A stretch of DNA of 45,799 nucleotides. It comes from Bacteroidota bacterium (GTDB lineage Bacteria; Bacteroidota; Bacteroidia; UBA8524). The position numbers were made by a program, and so were the translations under genes. Shown piece by piece: positions 1 through 7,231 of the stretch. The notes under the pieces are model-generated. The model was not told the DNA's origin. It did no database searches and was given only the letters and a program-made list of their open reading frames with translations. Every line of letters begins with the position of its first letter. The first letter of the stretch is position 1. The stretch lies in contig WGMZ01000023.1 of the NCBI GenBank assembly GCA_016124735.1, forward strand, positions 1-45,799. The letters run 5' to 3'.

Positions 1-1
1 C

Positions 2-112
2 CACTTTAGACCACATGATAGTTTAGGGAATTTGCCCCCTGTGGTTTATGCCGCAAAATTCCTCTCTGGGGCTAGCCCCAGAGAGGAATTAGATAAAGAT
101 ATTATAACTTAG
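2..112 (+). mobile_element. IS3-family transposase (OrfB), C-terminal fragment
   Basis: The reading frame enters from beyond the left edge and ends at TAG 110-112. Its 36 visible residues include RPHDSLGNLPPVVYAAKF, which matches the conserved end of the DDE integrase domain of IS3-family OrfB proteins (the stretch around the catalytic Glu lies upstream, outside the window). The frame then stays open into the kinase remnant that follows. The IS right end is probably at about 139, where a typical ...CA terminus occurs 27 bp after the stop. The family call is confident; the subgroup is not determined. Confidence 0.8.
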
Positions 113-139
113 CTCTGTCCTAAAGAAGGGAAGCCTACA
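113..139 (+). repeat. Probable right terminal inverted repeat of the IS3 element
   Basis: Read on the reverse strand this stretch begins TGTAGGCTTCCCTTCTTTAG and continues GACAG, which resembles IS3-family ends that start with TG and carry a pyrimidine run followed by GGACA. Directly after 139 the kinase reading frame makes sense. The left end and the target duplication lie outside the window, so the boundary is inferred. Confidence 0.5.
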
Positions 140-595
140 AATGAACTTATCCATACGGTCATCAAAAGCAACCGTGTGCCTTCCGAGGATCATCTCGTTC
201 TTTTTAAACCAAACGACAGGCTACCTCCCCTTAAAACAGATCGAGGACTGGTGGAACAAATACTTTTAAATATCCTGCACAATGCTTTACAATACACCCC
301 TGAAGGTTCTGTCATCGAAATTGAAGTGATGCTGGCAGGAGAGCATTGCCGGTTTGTGATCAGTGACAACGGTCCGGGATTTCCAGACAATGAAATCCTG
401 TCCGTATTTGACAAATTCTACCGGATATCCCGGACAGCACCGGGTGGAACAGGTCTGGGTCTTTCCATAGCCAAGGGATTTACTGAAGCACTGAGTGGTA
501 AGATTATCCTGGAAAATATAGAACCACATGGAGCGAGATTTACGGTGGTTATACCTGCTGAAATCTCAACCTTTAATGCGAGCATTGATGAATAA
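140..595 (+). pseudogene. kdpD: KdpD-like sensor histidine kinase, 5'-truncated by the IS3 element
   Basis: Only the C-terminal ATP-binding part of a histidine kinase remains. Visible signatures are the N box (ILLNILHNALQYTP), G1 box (ISDNGPGFP), F box (VFDKFYRI) and G2 box (GGTGLGLSIAKG). Sequence similarity to KdpD and the overlapping kdpE make this the turgor/potassium kinase KdpD. The frame is open from the IS end at about 140; a GTG at 176 is an internal codon, not a credible start. The N-terminal KdpD/Usp domains, membrane segments and phospho-accepting histidine are absent from the window. They may survive on the far side of the insertion, but this piece alone cannot sense or autophosphorylate. 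Its stop overlaps the kdpE start (ATGAATAA), as in an intact kdpDE pair. Confidence 0.75.
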
Positions 596-1265
596 ACCTG
601 AGATATTGCTTATTGACGACGAACCACAGATCCGGAAATTGCTTCAGATTATTTTGGAGTCCAATGATTATAGGGTAGTTTTGACTTCATCAGGTAGGGA
701 AGGACTGATCCAGGCTGCCACTCACCCCCCGGAATTAATACTCCTTGATTTGGGCCTGCCCGACAAAAGTGGACATGAGATACTCAAAGAGCTGAGGGAA
801 TGGTACAAAAAGCCTATTATCATTCTGTCTGTTCGGGACAGCGAAGTAGATATTGTATCAGCATTGGATCAGGGAGCTACAGATTACCTGACCAAGCCTT
901 TTCGCACCGGGGAGTTAATGGCTCGAATTCGTTCCGCTATTCGCCGAAGTGAATCGACCGTGGGTGAGACTATCATTCATTGCGGTAATATTCAATTGGA
1001 TATGATCGGGCGTATTTTGAAAAAAAACGGAGAGATTATAAAACTGACCTTGACAGAATATAACCTGATGGCCCTATTCTGTAAAAATGAGGGCAAGGTG
1101 CTCACGCACCGTTTTATCCTGAAAGAAATCTGGGGCCCCGGTTTTCAAACCGAGACGCAGTATTTGCGGGTTTTCGTCGCCCAATTACGAAAAAAAATAG
1201 AGGAGAATCCAATTAGCCCCCAACATATTGTCACGGAGAGCGGAGTCGGTTACCGCTTCCAATAA
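588..1265 (+). CDS. kdpE: KdpE-type response regulator (OmpR/PhoB class)
   Basis: A 225-aa response regulator. The receiver domain (about residues 4-115) carries the acidic pair D10/D11, phosphorylation site D54 in LILLDLGLP, S81 and K103 in LTKPF. The C-terminal winged helix (about 130-225) has the OmpR/PhoB hallmarks LTLTEYNLM and a final GVGYRFQ. The family controls potassium transport genes in response to KdpD. I place the start at ATG 588, where ATGAATAA overlaps the kinase stop; ATG 576 is an alternative, and the GTG at 528 is too long for the family. Because the partner kinase is cut by an IS element, phosphorylation may depend on another kinase or small phosphodonors. Confidence 0.9.
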   Translation: MNKPEILLIDDEPQIRKLLQIILESNDYRVVLTSSGREGLIQAATHPPELILLDLGLPDKSGHEILKELREWYKKPIIILSVRDSEVDIVSALDQGATDYLTKPFRTGELMARIRSAIRRSESTVGETIIHCGNIQLDMIGRILKKNGEIIKLTLTEYNLMALFCKNEGKVLTHRFILKEIWGPGFQTETQYLRVFVAQLRKKIEENPISPQHIVTESGVGYRFQ

Positions 1266-1267
1266 TC

Positions 1268-1284
1268 TTTATAAAATCTTTATA
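1268..1284 (+). promoter_or_regulatory. KdpE-type operator: TTTATA-N5-TTTATA
   Basis: Two exact TTTATA hexamers (1268-1273 and 1279-1284) lie 11 bp apart, one helical turn. The known Escherichia coli KdpE site upstream of kdpFABC has the same layout (TTTATA-N5-TTTACA). It sits just after kdpE and before the 1352 gene, trkH and trkA. A short dyad GGGTAATTTTACCC (1293-1306) and a TACTTTG element (about 1329-1335) follow, which could form the promoter. Assignment is by motif and context only. Confidence 0.55.
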
Positions 1285-1351
1285 CGTTGCTTGGGTAATT
1301 TTACCCCATGGTGATAAGGTCTTAAGGTTACTTTGTGATTAAAATAACGCT

Positions 1352-1696
1352 ATGGATATTGATGAAGATGCTGCAAAATTGGTCTATGATACCTATCGAA
1401 AAATACATTCCCTCAAAGGCTTGCTGCATGATCCGACCCACATTGAATTAAAGGAACTTATCGAGAGCGGGGACACCTTAAGCAAAGCAATAGACCCATT
1501 GTTAGATGAAAGGCCAATCAGTGACATCCTGATGGATCTGTCTGAAACCATTCAATACTTGACGGGACTTATCGAGTTTAGCATTCGGAATGAAAAATCG
1601 GGCCTGTCCGGCCAAAAAGAGATCACCGCTTATCTCAGGGACATCCTTGAGGATTTAAAGGCGTTTCAGGTTAAGATCCAAAAGCAAGTGTCATAA
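1352..1696 (+). CDS. Small all-helical protein, possibly Hpt-like phosphotransfer
   Basis: A 114-aa protein with no signal peptide or membrane segment, rich in charged helices. I do not recognise a named family with certainty. Residues about 14-75 resemble a histidine phosphotransfer domain: a KIHSLKG motif (His18), then amphipathic helices spaced as in CheA P1/Hpt domains. That would make it a possible phosphate acceptor or donor for KdpE, but this is inference. It begins about 70 bp after the KdpE-type operator and ends 4 bp before trkH, so it is almost certainly co-transcribed with the potassium channel genes. An alternative is a structural or regulatory accessory of TrkH. Confidence 0.7.
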   Translation: MDIDEDAAKLVYDTYRKIHSLKGLLHDPTHIELKELIESGDTLSKAIDPLLDERPISDILMDLSETIQYLTGLIEFSIRNEKSGLSGQKEITAYLRDILEDLKAFQVKIQKQVS

Positions 1697-1700
1697 GAAG

Positions 1701-3260
1701 ATGTATAAAACTTTTGTTAAGCAGATTGCGAGCTTGCAGATCATCTTGGGTTGGGTGATGCTTGTTCCTGCCCTGGTGGCTTTGGTTTACCAAGAATGGT
1801 ATTCCCTGATCGGTTTTTTGATCTCCGGGATATTCACGACAGGCTCCGGCTATGCAATATACAGATTCTTGGGGATAACAGCCGATCCACAGCATAAACA
1901 TTCGCTTGCTATTGCTGCGTTAGGCTGGTTCATGATCATTACGCTCGGTTCGCTTCCTTATTTAGCTATTGCCCACCTTACCCCGGTCCATGTGATGCGG
2001 GAGTTTGTCCCTGATGGGTTTGATTATGAATCGAGCCTGATCAACTTTCGGAATCCGCTTCACGCGCTCTTTGAAAGTACAAGTGCCTTTACCACTACCG
2101 GTCTTACCATGGCCTATCATGAACCATCAGTGGGTAAAGCAATTCTTTTTTACCGCTCTTTTTCACAGTGGGTCGGGGGTGCTGGGTTCATTGTTATGGC
2201 CCTGGCGATATTCAAACAACTCCCGGGTCAGGGTGCGGTCCTGCTATATGGATCGGAAGCCAGCGGTACAAAACTGAGAACCAATGTCATTCATACCGCC
2301 CGGGCCATCTGGAAGGTTTATCTCTTGCTGACGGCGATTATGTTCCTGTACCTGGCCATAGGAACCTACTTTATACTCCCGGATTACCCTATTTCCGAAA
2401 ACCTGTTCGATGCAATCAATCATGCAATGTGCGGGCAGTCAACCGGCGGCTTCAGCACGCTTGACGATAGTATTGCGGGGTACGGATCCATGGAGATGGA
2501 AGTGTTGCTTATCCTCCCTATGCTGCTTGGAGGACTATCCATACCTTTTTTTTTCAGGCTCTTATTCCAAGGAGGGGTCAGTGAATTGTGGCGGGATATG
2601 CAAACCAGATCCATCATCCTTGCCTCCCTATTAGGAGGGATTACATTGTCTTTATTTCTTATGCATTCGGGAATTGTGTCAAATGCGTACAGGGAGGGCG
2701 TCTTCCAGTTTATCAGTGCTATAACCACCACAGGCTGGCAGACATCCAACATAAGTGGATGGGATGACCTGTCCATATTGTTTATTGTTGTGACAGCCAT
2801 GGTGGTGGGGGGGTCTGCGGGAGGAACCGTCGGGGGCATCAAGATCATCCGGGCCTTAATCCTTCAAAAAGGATTACGTTGGTATGTCGCTAAGATATTT
2901 TTGCCCCGGCACGCCATTAAATCGGTCAAATTTAATAAGAGGATACTTCTGCCGCAGGAAATGCACTCGGAACTGGCTAATGCCGGCATCTTCACCCTGA
3001 TCTATCTTCTCTTTGTATTCGTGTCTACCATGTTCACACTTTACTACATGGGCAGTGGGTATTCACTTGCTGATGCCATTTTTGAATCGGCTTCGGCCCA
3101 GGGAACGGTCGGCTTGTCAACCGGGATCACCGATCCCGGTATGTCCTGGGTACTGGAGGGTGTTTATATCGTTCAGATGTGGGCGGGAAGGATCGAAATT
3201 ATTCCGCTTTTAGTCCTCTTACGGGTGGTGCTTTTCGGAACAAAACCAAGAATCATTTAA
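1701..3260 (+). CDS. trkH: Trk/Ktr potassium uptake membrane subunit TrkH
   Basis: A 519-aa integral membrane protein, the usual length for TrkH, which imports potassium as a dimer together with the cytoplasmic TrkA gating ring. The four M1-P-M2 units are visible, each with a selectivity-filter glycine in its pore loop: AFTTTGLT (G134), QSTGGFST (about G249), ITTTGWQT (G345) and GTVGLSTG (G471). The conserved QWVGGAGF stretch follows the first pore. It lies 4 bp after the Hpt-like gene and 13 bp before trkA, forming a three-gene unit behind the KdpE-type operator. Confidence 0.93.
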   Translation: MYKTFVKQIASLQIILGWVMLVPALVALVYQEWYSLIGFLISGIFTTGSGYAIYRFLGITADPQHKHSLAIAALGWFMIITLGSLPYLAIAHLTPVHVMREFVPDGFDYESSLINFRNPLHALFESTSAFTTTGLTMAYHEPSVGKAILFYRSFSQWVGGAGFIVMALAIFKQLPGQGAVLLYGSEASGTKLRTNVIHTARAIWKVYLLLTAIMFLYLAIGTYFILPDYPISENLFDAINHAMCGQSTGGFSTLDDSIAGYGSMEMEVLLILPMLLGGLSIPFFFRLLFQGGVSELWRDMQTRSIILASLLGGITLSLFLMHSGIVSNAYREGVFQFISAITTTGWQTSNISGWDDLSILFIVVTAMVVGGSAGGTVGGIKIIRALILQKGLRWYVAKIFLPRHAIKSVKFNKRILLPQEMHSELANAGIFTLIYLLFVFVSTMFTLYYMGSGYSLADAIFESASAQGTVGLSTGITDPGMSWVLEGVYIVQMWAGRIEIIPLLVLLRVVLFGTKPRII

Positions 3261-3273
3261 TAAAACCAGGATT

Positions 3274-3948
3274 ATGCATATCATCATCATCGGGGCCGGG
3301 AGAACAGGAAAACATGTGATCCAATCGGCCATTAACGACCATCATGACGTATTTGTCATCGAGAAAAGTAAGGAGATCGCCGAGCGCGTGGCCTCTCAGT
3401 ATGATTGCATTGTTATCAATGCAGACGCAACAAGTATTGATGCACTCAAAGAGGCCAAGGCCGAAAGGGCGGATGCGATTATCGTTACCACGGATGACGA
3501 CCCGGTGAACACACTGGCCATTCTTTTAGCCAAACAACTCGGCGTGAAAAGGCTAATCAGCTCGATCAACAACGAGGAACACCTGCCGGTATTCGAACAA
3601 TTGGGTATCGACACAGTTGAGAGCCCTTACCGGTTAAATGGCCGGTATCTGTACAGCACCGTAAGAGGCCCGAATGTAAAGGAATTCCTGGATCTCGGCG
3701 ACGGGTTTGAGATTATAGAACTGCAAGTGGAGGCGGGTTCGGCAGTTGAAGGGAGACTCATCAAAGAGGTCAACAAACAACGCCAGTTACCCAAAGATTC
3801 GAGGATCATCCTCATAAAACGTGACAACCAGATCATAATTCCGGTTGGGGAGACCAAAATAATCGCCGGGGATACGGTCGCCGTGATCTCACATAAGGAT
3901 CGGGTCACCCGGGTGGCAGAGTTGTTTTGTAAATTGGCTGGGGAGTGA
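3274..3948 (+). CDS. trkA: Trk potassium uptake regulatory subunit TrkA (single RCK unit)
   Basis: A 224-aa cytoplasmic protein with an N-terminal Rossmann TrkA-N domain (GAGRTG nucleotide-binding loop at residues 7-12, acidic E30 closing the second strand) and a C-terminal TrkA-C domain (about residues 140-222). With one RCK unit it resembles KtrA or half of E. coli TrkA and probably forms an octameric gating ring under TrkH, with NAD(H)/ATP/ADP control. Co-transcription with trkH and a strong terminator about 150 bp downstream mark the end of the operon. Confidence 0.92.
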   Translation: MHIIIIGAGRTGKHVIQSAINDHHDVFVIEKSKEIAERVASQYDCIVINADATSIDALKEAKAERADAIIVTTDDDPVNTLAILLAKQLGVKRLISSINNEEHLPVFEQLGIDTVESPYRLNGRYLYSTVRGPNVKEFLDLGDGFEIIELQVEAGSAVEGRLIKEVNKQRQLPKDSRIILIKRDNQIIIPVGETKIIAGDTVAVISHKDRVTRVAELFCKLAGE

Positions 3949-4095
3949 TTCTAAAAAGATTTATTCTACCGGTTTCCCTGCTTCGAATGATGAGAGCCCA
4001 GTATAATAGGGGCCAGCAGCATTAACCAAGTAAGAAGGGTGATCTGCTACTACTCCCATAGGTTCGATATTTCGCAAGTTTGGTCTACCAACAAA

Positions 4096-4129
4096 TAAAA
4101 AAGGCTTTCAGAGATGAAAGCCTTTTTTA
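4096..4129. terminator. Strong hairpin terminator after trkA, symmetric
   Basis: Arms AAAAAAGGCTTTCA (4097-4110) and TGAAAGCCTTTTTT (4115-4128) pair perfectly around the loop GAGA. With a run of T on one side and A on the other it can work in both directions. The 4282 gene therefore cannot begin inside it (an in-frame ATG at 4114 falls in the loop). Confidence 0.85.
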
Positions 4130-4281
4130 TTGGAGTGCGGAGAAAAATAGCGGGGAGCGAAATAAACTACCCTTTCTTCTCTCTGTTTCTTTCGCCCTTT
4201 TTCTCTTTCCTTCCTCTTTGGTCTGCTTCTAAAATAATTCAGAATTGCGGGTTAATCTCGTGCTGCATTAATGCAATTGTC

Positions 4282-5049
4282 ATGAAAAAAGAAATGAGTA
4301 ATCGGGTAGCAGAGCTGGGTTTTTTATTCTGGGTCATTAAAATATTCTCTACTACCGTAGGTGAAACAGCGGCAGATTTTGTTTCAGAAAATCTTCATTT
4401 AGGTCTGGTCAATACGGCAATCCTAATGGGGGCTCTGACCATTCTTATCACTTTGTGGAATTTTAAGCAAAAGACCTATTTCCCACCTTCGTATTGGTCC
4501 TTGATTGTGATCATGAGCATTGAAGGGACACTGATTACCGACTTGTTGGTCGATGGTTTGGGGGTGTCTCTGATTCTGCTCGATATGTTATTCGCTGTCG
4601 CCATGATTGGATTGTTCCTCATTTGGTACAGAAAAGAACAAACCTTATCCATTCATTCAATCAACAATACGGTTCGGGAGCGCTACTATTGGATCATCGT
4701 CTTAACCACCTTTGCTTTGGGTACCGGAGTTGGAGATACGCTGTCCGAACACCTGGAAGTTGGGTATTTAAACTCATTCATCCTTTTTGGAAGCATATTT
4801 ATGATGGCTGGAGTATTTTATTATCTGAAGCTTATCAAAGCAACTCCCGCGTTTTGGATTGCTTTTATCGTGACCCGCCCTATCGGTGCTTCAGTGGGAG
4901 ATTTGTGCATACAAGAGCCTGCTCATGGAGGGTTGGGTTGGCCAGTTTCCACTGTGAATGAGGTGTTTTTCTTCATTATTATTTCCGCGGTGCTCTATTT
5001 AACCTGGGTACATAAGCAGAAGAGGACATTCGAATTGAAATCAGTCTAG
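4282..5049 (+). CDS. COG4705-family polytopic membrane protein
   Basis: A 255-aa hydrophobic protein of about eight membrane spans, similar to the uncharacterised COG4705 'membrane-anchored protein' family found in many bacteria. It is built from a duplicated unit: KIFSTTVGETAADF, then GTLITDLL, and again GTGVGDTLSE and RPIGASVGDL, each placing a Gly-Asp/Glu pair in or near a membrane segment. Such buried acidic residues suggest ion or proton handling, but no function is established. The start at ATG 4282 fits family length; the upstream frame back to 4114 overlaps the trkA terminator and encodes low-complexity sequence. It stands alone between a terminator and a gene-free stretch. Confidence 0.75.
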   Translation: MKKEMSNRVAELGFLFWVIKIFSTTVGETAADFVSENLHLGLVNTAILMGALTILITLWNFKQKTYFPPSYWSLIVIMSIEGTLITDLLVDGLGVSLILLDMLFAVAMIGLFLIWYRKEQTLSIHSINNTVRERYYWIIVLTTFALGTGVGDTLSEHLEVGYLNSFILFGSIFMMAGVFYYLKLIKATPAFWIAFIVTRPIGASVGDLCIQEPAHGGLGWPVSTVNEVFFFIIISAVLYLTWVHKQKRTFELKSV

Positions 5050-5315
5050 ATATTCTGATTGGACTATCCCTTTAGCCAAACAATTCATTTTAGGCTGGAG
5101 GATCCAAATCCCTATGGGGAAAAATCAGATCATGGAAAAGGGTCCAATTAAAATATTAAAGCGTGTTTTTCTATACAGTTCTGCTGTTTTGATGGATTAG
5201 GACGCCATTGATTTAGAATGTTTGAGAGTTGTTTTGAAAATGTACAAACCCTTCTGGAGAGCGAAGAGCGAATAAAATTTATTTTAGAAGCCCGGCTTCT
5301 GATGAGTATAAAACA

Positions 5316-5337
5316 AAAAGGGACCGAAGTCCCTTTT
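5316..5337. terminator. Terminator-like hairpin
   Basis: AAAAGGGAC and GTCCCTTTT pair around the loop CGAA, flanked by A and T runs on the two sides, so it could act on either strand. It lies about 265 bp after the COG4705 gene. Confidence 0.6.
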
Positions 5338-5346
5338 CTCTCCCCC

Positions 5347-5369
5347 AGGGTCGCAAATGCGACCCTTTA
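5347..5369. terminator. Second terminator-like hairpin
   Basis: AGGGTCGCA and TGCGACCCT pair around AA and are followed on the plus strand by TTATATCTT. It lies 9 bp after the previous hairpin; tandem placement suggests a double terminator or a structured RNA. Confidence 0.5.
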
Positions 5370-5879
5370 TATCTTGTTCGATTGATTTAAGTATTCTGGA
5401 TGAACTTTAATATTCATTTAAAGTGCCGAAAGCCTACTGTTTATATAATCGTCATATATTCAGATGGATACGAATTCCACTCGTATGAACAGAAGATGAA
5501 TATGTTCTATTTTGAAACGTTTTTCCAAATTTGAGAATTCGTACCTGTTCCGGAAATTATTCAATGAGGGATGGGTGGGTTTAATTTCTGGAAAGGAAGG
5601 ATTAAAAAAAGTAGGGGTGTGAATAAAATTATTCCACCAAATATTAGGGAAAAGATACCTATAAGCATAGAGATGACAGTCTATTCTAACCGATTGAAAT
5701 CCTGTCAAATTAAACCGACTTAATATTCCACTGGGGGCTCAATGCAATTTCGGTTGATTTGGAAAATGAGTACTGTAACCTAGCAATTGATCTTATAAGG
5801 CTATTGTTTTCAAGTTTTTCCACTTGTATTTTTCATAAAATAAGCGTGTTATATTTTCATAACCCCTAAAAATTCTTGT

Positions 5880-6479
5880 ATGCCTAATACCCTGTTTAAG
5901 CATGACGAGGAATTTTACGAGGCAGTAAAAGAAATAGACCTGGAACCTATCCAACCAACACCAGACTATTTCAATTACCTGTTGCGTGCGATTGCCTTTC
6001 AGCAAGTATCCGGCACAGCCGGAGCAACTATTCATGGACGTTTTTTAAAACGGTTCACAGAGGAATACCCGAGTCCGGAAAAGGTCCTTGATATGGAATT
6101 TGCAGATTTCCGCGAAGCAGGACTTTCGGGACAGAAATCTACCTACATGCAAAATATCGCCAGGTTTTGGATTGAAAATCAGGTAACAGACCAAATGCTT
6201 TCAGACATGCTGAATGCTGATTTAATTGCCTATTTAACACAGATTAAAGGGGTTGGTAAGTGGACGGCGGAAATGCTGATGATATTTGGCATGGGGCGCG
6301 AGGACGTTTTTCCCTTGGATGATTTGGGCATTCAACAAGGCTTTGCTGCCATATTTGGGATGAATGATGTCCCTCTCAAAGAGTTAAAAAGACAAATGGG
6401 GATACGTTCCGTGAAGTGGAGTCCCCACCGCAGCTGTGCCGCCCGCTTAATTTGGGCCTGGAAAGACCGAACCGTTTAA
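5880..6479 (+). CDS. DNA-3-methyladenine glycosylase II family (AlkA-like, HhH-GPD)
   Basis: A 199-aa base-excision glycosylase that removes alkylated purines from DNA. The helix-hairpin-helix (LTQIKGVGKWTAEM, about residues 119-132) is followed by the proline/aspartate loop FPLDDLGIQ with the expected catalytic Asp at D148. The IAFQQVSGTAG segment matches the helix before the hairpin in AlkA relatives. It lacks the N-terminal alpha/beta domain of E. coli AlkA, as is usual in short Bacteroidota members. It ends about 70 bp before the next gene and looks independent of it, because a clear dyad lies in between. Confidence 0.88.
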   Translation: MPNTLFKHDEEFYEAVKEIDLEPIQPTPDYFNYLLRAIAFQQVSGTAGATIHGRFLKRFTEEYPSPEKVLDMEFADFREAGLSGQKSTYMQNIARFWIENQVTDQMLSDMLNADLIAYLTQIKGVGKWTAEMLMIFGMGREDVFPLDDLGIQQGFAAIFGMNDVPLKELKRQMGIRSVKWSPHRSCAARLIWAWKDRTV

Positions 6480-6511
6480 GTGAATTTCATGGTATTTGGG
6501 TAGGTGATTTT

Positions 6512-6545
6512 GTAATTTATTCCTCAAATTGCCAGAATAAATTAC
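6512..6545. promoter_or_regulatory. Perfect 11-bp inverted repeat before the signalling operon
   Basis: GTAATTTATTC (6512-6522) and GAATAAATTAC (6535-6545) are exact inverted copies separated by 12 bp; the half-sites are 23 bp apart, about two helical turns. The dyad ends 5 bp before ATG 6551. Such symmetry suits a dimeric regulator; the LuxR-type regulator at the end of the same operon is the obvious candidate. A stem-loop in the mRNA leader is the alternative. Confidence 0.6.
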
Positions 6546-6550
6546 GACCT

Positions 6551-7231
6551 ATGCCTCAAATAAATTTTCTTGAAATCTCAACCAGACAGGTACCGGCAGA
6601 TAGCTACGATGTACTGGTTTCTTTTGATGGTCCTCCCGGATCTGATTCGCTGCCTCTGTTTTATAATATGGAAACACGTCAGTTTGACGCGAATTACCAG
6701 GAAGGTCAGGGAGCGCAGTCTTTTAGTTACAATGGATCTGCGGGAGAGCAATCGCGTGGAATTACTGCAGATACCATCGACACAATGATTGTTCAGTCGT
6801 CAGGATCCATATATGGTGCCGCAATTATTGAAAAATCAGGATATCCGCCCCCACCAAGCACGAGTGGAATCGGCGATGTTATATGGGAAAATGACGCTTT
6901 GTTAAACAAGGTTTACCTGGGAAACATTTGTTTAAAAGGCGGGGCTGATTCAAATCACTGGTATATTTCAGGCGATGTACTTCAAGCAGATGGCAGTTAT
7001 ACTTTTTCTATAAACCAAATTCAGATTGAGCTGGATTCAAACAATAATAACATGCAAATCCTGTCCATTGAAATTGTGGATGGAGACAAGACTTTTGCTC
7101 ATTTTGAAGGAATTCCAATATTGAAAAGTTCTTTGGGAGAATCCTCTCCTTTGGTCATAATCATGAATCAGGGAAACTTGAATTTTAATTTGCATTATAA
7201 AAAAAGCGGATGGCTCTATCTGGTATCTTAA
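6551..7231 (+). CDS. Unknown protein, first gene of a two-component operon
   Basis: A 226-aa protein I do not recognise. It has no signal peptide, lipobox or membrane segment, is acidic and rich in Ser, Gly, Asn and Ile/Val, and reads as mostly beta strand, with a short PPPPS stretch near the middle. I chose ATG 6551 over the in-frame ATG 6416, since the extra 45 codons would overlap the glycosylase gene and the dyad at 6512-6545 in another frame. Its stop directly abuts the start of the TPR kinase gene (TAA then ATG, no spacing), so translation is probably coupled. Output, ligand or partner of the kinase are all possible; nothing in the sequence decides. Confidence 0.7.
   Translation: MPQINFLEISTRQVPADSYDVLVSFDGPPGSDSLPLFYNMETRQFDANYQEGQGAQSFSYNGSAGEQSRGITADTIDTMIVQSSGSIYGAAIIEKSGYPPPPSTSGIGDVIWENDALLNKVYLGNICLKGGADSNHWYISGDVLQADGSYTFSINQIQIELDSNNNNMQILSIEIVDGDKTFAHFEGIPILKSSLGESSPLVIIMNQGNLNFNLHYKKSGWLYLVS

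Larger units (their letters stand above)
5050..5879. other. Gene-free 830-bp region with three successive stem-loops
   Basis: No convincing coding sequence is seen on either strand. An 82-codon frame on the minus strand (5460-5708) has unusual composition and no family resemblance. The region holds three perfect stem-loops in 85 bp: AGAAGCCCGGCTTCT (5286-5300) and two terminator-like hairpins (5316-5337, 5347-5369). The remainder is AT-rich. It could be the relic of lost genes or hold a small RNA. Confidence 0.5.

Noticed and set aside
176-595. GTG start at 176 as the beginning of an independent kinase-like gene
   Set aside because: The frame is open without a stop back to 113, and ELIHTVIKSN before it belongs to the same kinase; this is a truncated KdpD, not a new gene.
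4114-4281. N-terminal extension of the COG4705 protein from ATG 4114
   Set aside because: The ATG lies in the loop of the trkA terminator and the extra 56 codons are low-complexity; family length fits ATG 4282.
5114-5200. 28-codon plus-strand frame MGKNQIMEKGPIKILKRVFL
   Set aside because: Too short, no recognisable family, and no conserved promoter; could be chance in AT-rich DNA.
5460-5708. 82-codon minus-strand frame in the gene-free region
   Set aside because: Composition rich in His, Asn, Phe and Tyr, no family resemblance, no promoter and no neighbours on that strand.
6416-6550. Extension of the unknown 226-aa protein back to ATG 6416
   Set aside because: It overlaps the glycosylase gene in another frame and covers the inverted repeat; ATG 6551 is 5 bp after the dyad.
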